Source: an uncultured Sutterella sp. (GTDB lineage Bacteria; Pseudomonadota; Gammaproteobacteria; Burkholderiales; Burkholderiaceae_F). From it: a DNA stretch of 19,754 nucleotides. Of this stretch, positions 5,304-12,863 are shown piece by piece. The notes beneath the pieces were generated by a model that worked only from the letters and a program-made list of their open reading frames with translations, did not search any database and was not told the DNA's origin. Where the stretch lies: positions 1-19,754 of the forward strand of contig CAJJMF010000019.1 of NCBI GenBank assembly GCA_905192805.1, in the 5' to 3' direction. A program made the position numbers and the translations under genes. Positions within the stretch are counted from its first letter, which is position 1. The number at the start of each line of letters is the position of its first letter.

Positions 5304-7721
5304 TCAGCTACGCAACTGCGCGCCAACGCTGGCTAAAGCATCTAACACTCCCGCTACGGCTTGTTCCGCTTGCTGGTCGGTTAGGGCCTCTTCGCCACGC
5401 GAAACGAGTTCGAGCGTAAAGGCCAAACTCTTTTCTCCTTGTTTATCCCCTTCGGTCGGACGATAAAGGTCAAACAACTCTACACGATTCACCGGCGCCG
5501 TACGCACATCGCCAAGACGTGCCGTCGTGATGGCATCGAAGAGTTTCTGCACCGGCACATCAGCATTGACGACCACGGCAATGTCACGACGCATGGGCTG
5601 GAACTTACTCACCGGTTCGTAGCGAGGTACGAACACGTTGCGAAGTGCATCGACTTCCAATTCAAAGACGATCGGAGCGTGCGCTAAGCCGTAGTTTTGG
5701 GCCAAGCGAGGATGCAATTCGCCTAAGAAGCCCACACGGCGTTCGCCAATAAAGATGCTGGCACTGCGTCCCGGATGCAACGCCGGATGTTCTTCACGAA
5801 CAAAGCGAGGATGCAAGGGAGCAATCAAACGCTCCACATCCCCCTTCACATCGTAGAAGTCCACCTTACGGGCTTTTTCACTCCACTGGGCTTCGTACGC
5901 ATCACCGTAAGCCAACCCCGCAATGTGCTGCGGCTGGTTGATGCCTTTCACCGACCACGGACCATCGTTGACCGTCGGATCCGGCAAGAACACGCGGCCC
6001 AACTCAAACACACGCACATTCTCTGCTTTACGGTTGAGGTTGTACTTGAGAATATCGACTAAACCACCGATCATTTGGGTACGCATCACCGACAATTGGC
6101 TCGCGATCGGGTTCAAGAGTTTGATCGGACGATCGTTGCCCGCGAAGTCGTGTTCCCACGCTTCAGGCACAAAGGAGAAATTGATCAACTCTTGGTAGCC
6201 CAAACCAGCCAACGTACGACGCAACTCATGATTCGAGCGCATATCTTCACGGGAATTCTTCATCGCGATACGGGCCATCGGCGGACGATCGGGCAGTTTT
6301 TCGTAACCATAGAGACGAGCCACTTCTTCGATCAGATCTTCTTCGATTTCAATATCAAAACGGTACGTGGGTGACTCGACCTGGAAGACTTCCCCATTGA
6401 AGGTGTACTTGAAGCCTAAGCGCTTAAAGGTGTTTTCCATCGCGTCGACCGGGATATCAATCCCCACCACCTTACGGCAACGTGCAACACGCATCGACAC
6501 CAACTTCGTCTGCGGTAAGTTCAACACTTGGTCATCCACGGGCCCCACCTTGGTATCCGGTGTACCACAAATATCAAGCACCAGTTGCGTGACGTAGTGC
6601 ATATGATCCACGTTGCTACCGTAGTCCACCCCGCGTTCAAAGCGGTGTGCCGCATCGGTGGAGAAATTCAAACGACGGCAACGTCCCTGAATCATCACCG
6701 GGTGCCAGAACGCCATTTCGATGAACAAATCGGTGGTTTCATCGCCGATCGAACTCGCGTCACCGCCCATAATCCCGGCGAGGCATTCGGGGCGATCCCC
6801 ATCACAAATCACACCAAAATAGGGATCCAACGCAATCGTTTGACCATTCAGTAGCGTAATCGATTCGCCATCACGAGCCCAACGAACCGTGAGATGATCG
6901 TTTTGAATCTTGGCTAAGTCGAAGAAGTGCGACGGACGCCCCAATTCCAACATCACGTAGTTGGAGATATCCACCAAGGCAGAAATCGAACGCATCCCTG
7001 CGGCTTCAATACGACGAACCATCCAGTCAGGCGTCTTCGCCTTGGCATTGAGCCCACGGATCACACGACCGGTAAAGCGACCACACAAATCCGGCGCTTC
7101 GACCTTCACGGGCAATGTGCATTCGCACGATGACGACACCGCAGGCATTTCCGGTAAAGTCAACGGAGCTCCCGTCGCCGCATGTAAGTCGCGCGCCACC
7201 CCAATTAAGGAGAGCGCATCCCCACGATTCGGAGTGAGCTTAATTTCGATACGATGATCGTCCAAATGGGCATACTCGCGAATATTCATCCCGATCGGAG
7301 CATCGTCGGGCAGAATCCAAATCCCCGTGTGATCTTCGCTAATCCCTAACTCACGCGCCGAGCAGAGCATCCCGTTGGAGACTTCCCCACGCAGCTTGGA
7401 CTTCTTAATTTCAAAACCGCCCGGTAACTTGGCACCCACTAAGGCACACGGGACCTTGATCCCTGCACGCACATTCGGCGCACCACAGACGATTTGGAGC
7501 ACTTCACCAGTGCCAGCATTCACTTCACACACGTGTAAGTGATCCGAATTGGTATGGTCACGGCACGTGAGCACTTCCGCTACGACCACCCCGCTAAACT
7601 CGGGGGCCACAGGCGTAACGTCTTCGACTTCCAGCCCCGACATGGTCAACGTTTCAGCGAGCGCTTCAGTGCTCAAATCCGGGTTGACATACTGGCGAAG
7701 CCATTCTTCGGTAAACAACAT
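5304..7721 (-). CDS. pheT: Phenylalanyl-tRNA synthetase beta subunit
   Basis: 805 residues, normal for proteobacterial PheT. It forms the alpha2-beta2 enzyme with PheS that attaches Phe to tRNA-Phe in the cytoplasm, and it carries the B3/B4 editing site that hydrolyses Tyr-tRNA-Phe. Domains in order: B1 N-terminus (MLFTEEWLRQYVNP), tRNA-binding OB fold (about 39-150, with ICGAPNVRAG and KLRGEVSNGMLCSAREL), B3/B4 editing domain (about 210-395), B5 (about 405-475), the core synthetase-like fold (NFSFVPE..., LLNPIASQLSVMR), and the FDX-ACB anticodon-binding domain at the C-terminus (about 710-803, FQPMRRDIAVVV). An AAGGAA ribosome site precedes ATG 7721. It starts 51 bases after pheS and is followed by ihfA, presumably as one operon. 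Confidence 0.98.
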   Translation of the reverse strand: MLFTEEWLRQYVNPDLSTEALAETLTMSGLEVEDVTPVAPEFSGVVVAEVLTCRDHTNSDHLHVCEVNAGTGEVLQIVCGAPNVRAGIKVPCALVGAKLPGGFEIKKSKLRGEVSNGMLCSARELGISEDHTGIWILPDDAPIGMNIREYAHLDDHRIEIKLTPNRGDALSLIGVARDLHAATGAPLTLPEMPAVSSSCECTLPVKVEAPDLCGRFTGRVIRGLNAKAKTPDWMVRRIEAAGMRSISALVDISNYVMLELGRPSHFFDLAKIQNDHLTVRWARDGESITLLNGQTIALDPYFGVICDGDRPECLAGIMGGDASSIGDETTDLFIEMAFWHPVMIQGRCRRLNFSTDAAHRFERGVDYGSNVDHMHYVTQLVLDICGTPDTKVGPVDDQVLNLPQTKLVSMRVARCRKVVGIDIPVDAMENTFKRLGFKYTFNGEVFQVESPTYRFDIEIEEDLIEEVARLYGYEKLPDRPPMARIAMKNSREDMRSNHELRRTLAGLGYQELINFSFVPEAWEHDFAGNDRPIKLLNPIASQLSVMRTQMIGGLVDILKYNLNRKAENVRVFELGRVFLPDPTVNDGPWSVKGINQPQHIAGLAYGDAYEAQWSEKARKVDFYDVKGDVERLIAPLHPRFVREEHPALHPGRSASIFIGERRVGFLGELHPRLAQNYGLAHAPIVFELEVDALRNVFVPRYEPVSKFQPMRRDIAVVVNADVPVQKLFDAITTARLGDVRTAPVNRVELFDLYRPTEGDKQGEKSLAFTLELVSRGEEALTDQQAEQAVAGVLDALASVGAQLRS

Positions 7722-7772
7722 AATCTATTCCTTCTCGAATTGCGTTTAAACGGTGGGATAAACCCAGCGCCA

Positions 7773-8789
7773 TTAGTTGAATTGACGTAAGAAACGTAAA
7801 TCGCCTTCGAAAAAGAGGCGTAAATCGTCAATCCCGTAACGCAGCATCGTCAAACGCTCCAACCCGGAACCAAACGCAAAACCAATATGCTTTTCAGGAT
7901 CCAACCCGAAATTACGAACCACATTGGGGTGCACTTCACCGGCGCCCGAAATTTCCAGCCACTTCCCTTTGCGCGGACCACTCGTGAACATCATGTCGAC
8001 TTCCACACTCGGTTCGGTAAACGGGAAATAACTCGGACGGAAACGCACCACCAAGTCATCGGTTTCAAAGAAGCGACGCAAGAAGTTGCTATAAACACCC
8101 TTTAAGTCGGTAAAGCTGACATCGTCCCCAATCCAGAGCCCTTCAACCTGATGGAACATCGGCGAGTGGGTAGCATCCGAGTCCACACGATACGTGCGGC
8201 CCGGAGCAATGACTTTAATCGGGGCTTCATGGGTGCGAGCATAGCGCACCTGCATGGGCGAGGTGTGCGGACGTAACGGTAAGGGGCGCCCTTCTTCGTC
8301 CTGACGGTCCACGTAGAAGGTATCCTGCATGGAGCGTGCGGGATGGTTAGGCGGATTGTTGAGCGCGGTAAAACTAAACCAATCGCTTTCAATTTCCGGA
8401 CCATCGGCCACCTCAAAACCAATCGAGCGGAAGATTTCTTCAATACGAATCCACGTGCGCATCACAGGGTGTAACCCCCCTTGGTAGCGCGAACGACCCG
8501 GTAACGTCACGTCGATGGCTTCGCTCACTAACTTGGCTTGCAATTGCGCATCAGCGAGTTGCTGACGACGGCCATTCAAGGCCTCTTCGATAGCGACCTT
8601 AGCTTGGTTGATTTCTTGACCCCGTGCACGACGTTCTTCGGGCGCTAATTTACCCAACTCTTTCATCAGTAACGTCAACGCACCGGTCTTTCCGAGATAA
8701 CGTGCTTTCGCGTCTTCGAGCGCAGCCGCCTGGTCTGCCTGAGCAAACGCTTGACGTGCACTTTCTACCAGTTCGGTAAGATCCTGCAT
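7773..8789 (-). CDS. pheS: Phenylalanyl-tRNA synthetase alpha subunit
   Basis: 338 residues from ATG 8789 (MQDLTELVESAR), the family's usual length. It is the catalytic class II subunit that activates Phe and charges tRNA-Phe together with PheT. The N-terminal coiled coil (about 1-90) is followed by class II motifs: motif 1 around HPVMRTWIRIEEIF, with FSFTALNNPPNHPARSMQDTFYV after it; motif 2 RTYRVDSDATHSPMFHQVEG; and motif 3 FAFGSGLERLTMLRYG near the C-terminus. The frame stays open for another 62 codons upstream, but those residues do not resemble PheS and carry no ribosome site. A weak GGAAA lies before ATG 8789. Confidence 0.97.
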   Translation of the reverse strand: MQDLTELVESARQAFAQADQAAALEDAKARYLGKTGALTLLMKELGKLAPEERRARGQEINQAKVAIEEALNGRRQQLADAQLQAKLVSEAIDVTLPGRSRYQGGLHPVMRTWIRIEEIFRSIGFEVADGPEIESDWFSFTALNNPPNHPARSMQDTFYVDRQDEEGRPLPLRPHTSPMQVRYARTHEAPIKVIAPGRTYRVDSDATHSPMFHQVEGLWIGDDVSFTDLKGVYSNFLRRFFETDDLVVRFRPSYFPFTEPSVEVDMMFTSGPRKGKWLEISGAGEVHPNVVRNFGLDPEKHIGFAFGSGLERLTMLRYGIDDLRLFFEGDLRFLRQFN

Positions 8790-9101
8790 AGTTTTATTTC
8801 CGAAATCCAATAGTGTTAAACCCCTGACGAATTCAAGACTTCGAAGGCTTTTAACCGGACGAAGCCGCTCCGATGAGAGGCTATAAAAATAATCGATGGT
8901 GTTTCCTACCCCTTTACCGAGAAAGGAGCATGAGAAAAGAACCCACGCGCTGGAAACTGTAGGCACTTTGCTCAAATTTCACGCTGTAAATTTTCTATTT
9001 TACACCGCTTCAAGAATCTTGTTATGGAAAAACTGAGATATATCAACTACTTAAGACGTTTTTCTTAGCGCGTCGCCCAGAGCGAATTTCAAAATGCCCA
9101 T
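8790..9101 (-). other. pheS leader and promoter region
   Basis: This gap between the rplT terminator and pheS holds a promoter candidate (8997-9025) and hence an mRNA leader of about 200 bases. The pheS frame is open through it. A short CCTTT/AAAGG stem is present, but no hairpin with a T run, so no attenuator is supported. A 22-codon frame from GTG 8983 with three Phe codons lacks a ribosome site. Confidence 0.5.
8997..9025 (-). promoter_or_regulatory. Promoter candidate for pheS-pheT-ihfA
   Basis: ATAACA (9020-9025), 17-base spacer, TAAAAT (8997-9002) on the minus strand. It lies just after the strong rplT terminator, where pheST needs a new promoter. The predicted start is near 8990, about 200 bases before the pheS ATG. 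Confidence 0.5.
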
Positions 9102-9140
9102 AAAAAAAGAGACCCAGTCCCGAAGAACCAGATCTCTTTT
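9102..9140 (-). terminator. Strong intrinsic terminator after rplT
   Basis: On the minus strand AAAAGAGA pairs with TCTCTTTT (9133-9140 / 9105-9112). The stem continues through wobble pairs to GTTC-TTCG-GGAC, a C(UUCG)G tetraloop: about 16 pairs in all, followed by T. It lies 19 bases after the rplT stop and separates rplT from pheST. Confidence 0.93.
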
Positions 9141-9159
9141 CTTTGTCAAATCTTGACGA

Positions 9160-9507
9160 TTAAGCCTTGACCTGAGCGACGAGAGCGGCGAAGCCGTCCT
9201 TGTCAAACACAGCCATATCAGCGAGAACCTTACGGTCCAAAGCGATACCGGCCTTGCGCAAACCGTTCATGAAAACGGAGTAGGTCATGCCGTTGGCGCG
9301 CGTACCAGCATTGATACGGGCAATCCACAGGCGACGGAACACGCGCTTCTTGTTGCGACGGTCACGGTAGGCGTACTGGCCAGCACGCATAACGGCCTGC
9401 TTAGCAACACGATAGACGTTGTTACGACGGAGGCTAAAACCCTTGGAAAGGGCAAAAACTTTCTTATGACGGGCACGAGCCGTCACACCACGCTTAACTC
9501 GAGGCAT
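9160..9507 (-). CDS. rplT: 50S ribosomal protein L20
   Basis: 115 residues, close to the usual 117-119. L20 binds 23S rRNA early in 50S assembly. The family opening MPRVKRGVTARARHKKV and the segment YRDRRNKKRVFRRLWIARINAGTR are clear. In several bacteria L20 also represses translation of its own operon by binding the rpmI leader, and the rpmI leader here carries a stable hairpin. It starts 17 bases after rpmI with a GGAG ribosome site, and ends before a strong terminator. Confidence 0.98.
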   Translation of the reverse strand: MPRVKRGVTARARHKKVFALSKGFSLRRNNVYRVAKQAVMRAGQYAYRDRRNKKRVFRRLWIARINAGTRANGMTYSVFMNGLRKAGIALDRKVLADMAVFDKDGFAALVAQVKA

Positions 9508-9524
9508 TCTCTATTCTCCTTTGA

Positions 9525-9722
9525 TTAGGCGTAAGGCAACATACGGCGAACATTTGCCATATCCGATTCATGGATATCAACCATGCCGCGGAGCTGACGC
9601 TTGTTCTTCGTTGTACGCTTCGTGAGAATATGACGCTTCGTAGCGTGGCCGCGCTTGATCGAGCCACTGGCACGCGGCTTAAAACGCTTAGCCGCAGCGC
9701 GTTTGGTTTTCATCTTCGGCAT
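9525..9722 (-). CDS. rpmI: 50S ribosomal protein L35
   Basis: 65 residues, the normal size. L35 is a small, very basic protein of the large subunit. The start MPKMKTKRAAAKRFK and the core GHATKRHILTKR are diagnostic. A GAGGT ribosome site precedes ATG 9722. Between infC and rpmI lie a strong promoter and a leader of about 130 bases, so rpmI-rplT can be expressed separately from thrS-infC. Confidence 0.98.
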   Translation of the reverse strand: MPKMKTKRAAAKRFKPRASGSIKRGHATKRHILTKRTTKNKRQLRGMVDIHESDMANVRRMLPYA

Positions 9723-9811
9723 TTGCCGTTACCTCTATTTATATTATGAACCAGGGGCGCTTTCCCTCATGGAAAGACTTTCTCTGCCTAAGGCTCACTT
9801 GTTATCCAAAC

Positions 9812-9843
9812 TCGTGCCCCACGCGGTAAAGCGGAGGGCACGA
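9812..9843 (-). promoter_or_regulatory. Leader hairpin of rpmI-rplT, possible L20 control site
   Basis: TCGTGCCC (9836-9843 on the minus strand) pairs perfectly with GGGCACGA (9812-9819), with further inner pairs CGC/GCG. It lies in the leader between the promoter at 9861-9889 and the rpmI start. L20 represses its own operon through leader RNA structures in E. coli and Bacillus; that this hairpin does so is an inference from position. Confidence 0.35.
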
Positions 9844-9860
9844 ATTTAGGGAAAGTGCGA

Positions 9861-9889
9861 AGTATAACTGAAAAAAAGAAGCTTGTCTA
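9861..9889 (-). promoter_or_regulatory. Near-consensus promoter for rpmI-rplT
   Basis: TAGACA (9884-9889), 17-base spacer, TATACT (9861-9866) on the minus strand. Each box matches the sigma-70 consensus at 5 of 6 positions with the ideal spacing. The predicted start is near 9854, giving a leader of about 130 bases. The spacer holds a T run that, with the Lys codons at the end of infC, also forms an A/U-rich hairpin, so partial termination after infC is possible. Confidence 0.7.
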
Positions 9890-9893
9890 AAAA

Positions 9894-10415
9894 TTACTTC
9901 TTCTTTTTCGGCGCGAGCACCATGACCACTTGGCGACCTTCGAACTTCGGTTGCTGTTCGACCTGGGCCACTTCATCGAGCTCATTACGGATACGATCCA
10001 TGAGCTCCATGCCAAAATGCTGGTGAGCAAGCTCACGACCACGGAAACGTAACGTCACCTTGGCCTTGTCCCCGTCATTGAGGAAGCGCACCAAACTACG
10101 GAGCTTGGTTTGGAAGTCGTTCTCATCCGTCACCGGTCGGAACTTCACTTCTTTCACCTGAATCACCTTCTGCTTGGCCTTAGCTTCTTGAGCTTTCTTC
10201 TGTTCTTGGTAGCGGAACTTGCCGTAGTCCATCAAACGACAAACCGGCGGCTGCGCATTCGGCGCTACTTCAACCAGATCCACCTCGGCCTCTTCGGCCA
10301 TACGCAGGGCTTCACTAATGCGAACAATCCCGATCTGGGCGCCATCGACGCCCGTTAATCGGACCTCAGGAACTCGGATCTCATCATTGATCCGATGCTT
10401 GCGATCTTGTGCTAT
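9894..10415 (-). CDS. infC: Translation initiation factor IF-3, probable AUA start
   Basis: 173 residues if started at the AUA codon at 10415. IF-3 binds the 30S subunit, prevents premature 50S joining and rejects wrong start codons. The conserved N-domain begins RINDEIRVPEVRLTG, followed by DLVEVAPNAQPPVCRLMDYGKF, a Lys/Gln-rich linker, and the C-domain KVIQVKEVKFRP...GRELAHQ...VLAPKKKK. The first ATG in frame (10301) would remove about 38 conserved residues. Upstream of it there is no ATG, GTG or TTG before the in-frame TAA at 10437-10439. An AGGAG lies seven bases before ATA 10415; another ATA two codons earlier is too close. Non-AUG infC starts (AUU in E. coli) allow IF-3 to repress its own translation. 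The gene lies 29 bases after thrS. Confidence 0.93.
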   Translation of the reverse strand: MAQDRKHRINDEIRVPEVRLTGVDGAQIGIVRISEALRMAEEAEVDLVEVAPNAQPPVCRLMDYGKFRYQEQKKAQEAKAKQKVIQVKEVKFRPVTDENDFQTKLRSLVRFLNDGDKAKVTLRFRGRELAHQHFGMELMDRIRNELDEVAQVEQQPKFEGRQVVMVLAPKKKK

Positions 10416-10444
10416 GGCTATACTCCTAAAATAGTTTTAAATAA

Positions 10445-12364
10445 TTAGTGTTCAAAGGGTGCGCGGGTGTCATTTTCGGTACTGACGAGTTTGAGGAAAT
10501 CATCAAACGGCATCACACCTAGGTCTTTACCGCCACGCACGCGAACGGACACGGTACCTGCTTGTTTTTCCTTATCACCCACCACAAGGATGTACGGAAT
10601 CTTTTGCAGACTAAGTTCGCGAATTTTATAATTAATTTTTTCACTGCGCAAATCAGAACGGACTCGAATTCGTGCTTCATGCAATTTTTGAGCCACTTCC
10701 TGGGCGTAGTCACTCTGAGCATCCGTGATGCTCGCTACCGCAACTTGAATCGGGGCCAACCACGTCGGGAACGCCCCCGCGTAGTGTTCAATTAACATCC
10801 CAATCCAGCGTTCCAGAGAGCCTAAAATGGCACGGTGCAACATCACCGGGGTCTTGCGGGTGTTGTCTTCGGCAACGTATTCCGCCCCCAAACGGCCCGG
10901 CATCTGGAAGTCAACTTGAATCGTACCACACTGCCACGAGCGACCTAAGCAATCCTTCAAGTGATATTCAATCTTGGGACCGTAGAAAGCACCTTCGCCT
11001 TCGAGAATTTCGTATTCAATCCCTAAGGCTTCCAAGCTTTGCATCAACGCGCGTTCAGCCTTATCCCACGTTTCGTCTGCGCCAATACGCATCGCGGGAC
11101 GGGTGGCCACCTTGTAGGCAATTTCGGTAAAGCCAAACGTTTTATACACTTCACCGACTAAGCGGGTATAGGCTTCGCATTCCGGAAGAATCTGATCTTC
11201 AGTACAGAAAATGTGACCGTCGTCCTGCGTAAAGCCACGAACACGCATCATCCCATGCAACGAGCCCGAGGGTTCATTACGGTGACACTGACCAAATTCA
11301 CCCACACGGAACGGCAAATCACGGTAACTACGCAAATCGCTATTGAAGATCTGGATGTGGCCCGGGCAGTTCATCGGCTTTAAGGCGTAGTAGCGGTTTT
11401 CCGATTCCGTCGTGAACATGTTTTCGCGGTACTTCGCCCAGTGACCCGAACGTTCCCACAAAGAACGGTCCAAGAGTTGGGGGGCCTTCACTTCCTGGTA
11501 CCCATTATCCTGGTAAATACGACGCATGTACTGTTCGACGACCTGCCAAATGGACCAGCCCTTGGCATGCCAGAAAATCATCCCCGGGGCTTCGTCTTGC
11601 AAGTGGAAGAGATCCAATTCTTTGCCCAAACGACGATGGTCGCGCAATTCCGCTTCTTCCAACATCTTCAAGTAGGCCGCCTGATCGTCCTTGCTTGCCC
11701 AGGCCGTACCGTAGATACGCTGGAGCATTTCGTTATTGGAGTCACCACGCCAGTAAGCACCGGCCACCTTCATGAGCTTATGGACTTTCAACTTGCCCGT
11801 GCTCGGTACGTGAGGGCCACGGCACAAGTCAATGAAGTCGCCCTGACGATAGAGCGAAATCACTTCCCCTTCGGGAATCGAGGCAATAATTTCAGCCTTG
11901 TAGTGTTCGCCCATGTTCTTAAAGAACGCCACCGCTTCATCGCGCGGCATTTCGCTACGCGTCACGGGCAAATCTTGCTTGACGATTTCGTCCATTTTCG
12001 CTTCGATCGCCTTCAAATCGTCAGGCGTGAACGGGCGGCTGTAGGAGAAGTCGTAGTAAAAACCGTTTTCAATCGCCGGCCCAATCGTCACTTGGGCTTC
12101 CGGGAAGAGTTCCTTCACCGCCTGAGCCATCAAGTGCGCCGTCGAATGGCGAAGCAATTCCAAACCTTCAGGATCTTTGCCCGTGATGATGCTGACCTTG
12201 GCATCATGATCGATCACGAACGACAGGTCCACCTCACGGTCATCCACACGCCCCGCTAAAGCCGCTTTAGCCAACCCAGCGCCAATATCCTGTGCAACTT
12301 GCGCAACGCTCACTGGGCCTTCAAACGTGCGTTTTGACCCATCCGGTAAGGTAACTTCAACCAT
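10445..12364 (-). CDS. thrS: Threonyl-tRNA synthetase
   Basis: 639 residues, matching the E. coli enzyme almost residue for residue in domain spacing. It charges tRNA-Thr with Thr in the cytoplasm. Domains: TGS (about 1-62); N2 editing domain with HxxxH (H73, H77) and CxxxH (C181, H185), which removes Ser-tRNA-Thr; class II catalytic core with zinc ligands C333, H384 and H510; and a C-terminal anticodon-binding domain (about 535-636). Motif 2 lies around FRVGEFGQCHRNE, with RVRGFTQDDGHIF after it. ATG 12364 follows a GAGG ribosome site. The 5' side is unusual: only 37 bases separate the start from a strong terminator, so expression probably relies on read-through (see the leader entries). infC follows. 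Confidence 0.98.
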   Translation of the reverse strand: MVEVTLPDGSKRTFEGPVSVAQVAQDIGAGLAKAALAGRVDDREVDLSFVIDHDAKVSIITGKDPEGLELLRHSTAHLMAQAVKELFPEAQVTIGPAIENGFYYDFSYSRPFTPDDLKAIEAKMDEIVKQDLPVTRSEMPRDEAVAFFKNMGEHYKAEIIASIPEGEVISLYRQGDFIDLCRGPHVPSTGKLKVHKLMKVAGAYWRGDSNNEMLQRIYGTAWASKDDQAAYLKMLEEAELRDHRRLGKELDLFHLQDEAPGMIFWHAKGWSIWQVVEQYMRRIYQDNGYQEVKAPQLLDRSLWERSGHWAKYRENMFTTESENRYYALKPMNCPGHIQIFNSDLRSYRDLPFRVGEFGQCHRNEPSGSLHGMMRVRGFTQDDGHIFCTEDQILPECEAYTRLVGEVYKTFGFTEIAYKVATRPAMRIGADETWDKAERALMQSLEALGIEYEILEGEGAFYGPKIEYHLKDCLGRSWQCGTIQVDFQMPGRLGAEYVAEDNTRKTPVMLHRAILGSLERWIGMLIEHYAGAFPTWLAPIQVAVASITDAQSDYAQEVAQKLHEARIRVRSDLRSEKINYKIRELSLQKIPYILVVGDKEKQAGTVSVRVRGGKDLGVMPFDDFLKLVSTENDTRAPFEH

Positions 12365-12401
12365 ATTAAAACCTCAGTTGATAATGAAAAAAATGTCGCA
12401 T

Positions 12402-12434
12402 AAAAAAAAGCGCGGACATGAGCCGCGCTTTTTT
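12402..12434 (-). terminator. Terminator between tRNA-Val and thrS, possible attenuator
   Basis: AAAAAAGCGCGG and CCGCGCTTTTTT (12423-12434 / 12404-12415 on the minus strand) form twelve perfect pairs around a seven-base loop, with T run on the minus strand and A/T symmetry that makes it work in both directions. It ends 37 bases before the thrS start, leaving almost no room for a thrS promoter downstream. Confidence 0.93.
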
Positions 12435-12477
12435 GTCTTGGGATACTGTGACAATAATCCGCCCACGCCCTCTGCCG

Positions 12478-12525
12478 TTAAAGAGAGGGTGTTGTTGTTC
12501 GGACCGCTTCATGAGCACACATCAT
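12478..12525 (-). CDS. Putative 15-residue leader peptide of thrS (MMCAHEAVRTTTPSL)
   Basis: Short frame from ATG 12525 to TAA 12478-12480, with an AGGGA ribosome site (12532-12536) six bases upstream. Codons 10-12 are ACA ACA ACA (12490-12498), three consecutive Thr codons ahead of the threonyl-tRNA synthetase gene. The end of the frame lies in a hairpin, CCCTCT (12484-12489) with AGAGGG (12468-12473), extendable by UCCG/CGGA. The strong terminator follows about 33 bases later. This is the layout of ribosome-mediated attenuation: stalling at Thr codons when charged tRNA-Thr is scarce would favour thrS read-through. Against it: I could not find a convincing antiterminator pairing with the GC arm of the terminator, and three ACA codons can arise by chance in an AAC-rich stretch. 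Confidence 0.35.
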   Translation of the reverse strand: MMCAHEAVRTTTPSL

Positions 12526-12544
12526 CAACATTCCCTATAAATTC

Positions 12545-12621
12545 TGGTAGGCACAATTGGACTCGAACCAACGACCCCCACCATGTCAAGGTGATGCTCT
12601 AACCAACTGAGCTATGTGCCT
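12545..12621 (-). tRNA. tRNA-Val(GAC), copy nearer thrS
   Basis: 77 bases with encoded CCA. The acceptor AGGCACA pairs with TGTGCCT. The anticodon stem TCACC/GGTGG holds loop TTGACAT, giving anticodon GAC (reads GUC and GUU). The T arm GTTGG-TTCGAGT-CCAAT is normal. It is identical to the copy at 12746-12822, including five bases of 3' flank. It has its own promoter and lies immediately before the thrS leader region. Confidence 0.98.
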
Positions 12622-12633
12622 GTCAAGGATTTT

Positions 12634-12663
12634 ATTATTGCACAAACCAGAAAGACTTTGCAA
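12634..12663 (-). promoter_or_regulatory. Promoter of the thrS-proximal tRNA-Val
   Basis: TTGCAA (12658-12663), 18-base spacer, AATAAT (12634-12639) on the minus strand. The predicted start is about 5-7 bases before the tRNA. It is also the nearest recognisable promoter that could supply thrS by read-through. Confidence 0.55.
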
Positions 12664-12745
12664 ACCGTCCTCACCGTGTGCCTGAGCGCTCCTTGTACGC
12701 CCATTGCATCTACTCGTTAGGCTATGCCCGACGAGTAAAGAATTC

Positions 12746-12822
12746 TGGTAGGCACAATTGGACTCGAACCAACGACCCCCACCATGTCAAGGTGATGCTC
12801 TAACCAACTGAGCTATGTGCCT
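12746..12822 (-). tRNA. tRNA-Val(GAC), copy nearer relA
   Basis: Identical in sequence to the tRNA at 12545-12621, 77 bases with CCA and anticodon GAC. The 124-base spacer between copies contains a TACTCGT/ACGAGTA inverted repeat (with inner GGC/GCC) but no T run, so the two may be co-transcribed as well as separately started. Confidence 0.98.
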
Positions 12823-12835
12823 AAAGAGAAAACGT

Positions 12836-12863
12836 ATTATGCCTATATTTTTTAAAAAGTCAA
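12836..12863 (-). promoter_or_regulatory. Strong promoter of the first tRNA-Val
   Basis: TTGACT (12858-12863), 16-base spacer, CATAAT (12836-12841) on the minus strand, both boxes 5 of 6 to the sigma-70 consensus. The predicted start is about seven bases before the mature tRNA, typical for tRNA genes. Confidence 0.75.

Noticed and set aside
5222..5326. Longer ihfA start overlapping the end of pheT
   Set aside because: The added residues are not HU/IHF-like and would overlap pheT; ATG 5221 fits the family better.
8790..8975. N-terminal extension giving PheS 400 residues
   Set aside because: The extra residues do not resemble PheS and there is no ribosome site. ATG 8789 gives the family's normal N-terminus and length.
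8915..8983. 22-codon frame with three Phe codons as a pheST leader peptide
   Set aside because: It has no ribosome site, the Phe codons are scattered, and no hairpin with a T run follows before pheS, so the attenuator comparison with E. coli fails.
11441..12259. 272-residue plus-strand frame
   Set aside because: It lies wholly antisense to the conserved thrS coding region; its composition is the mirror of thrS codon usage, with no ribosome site.
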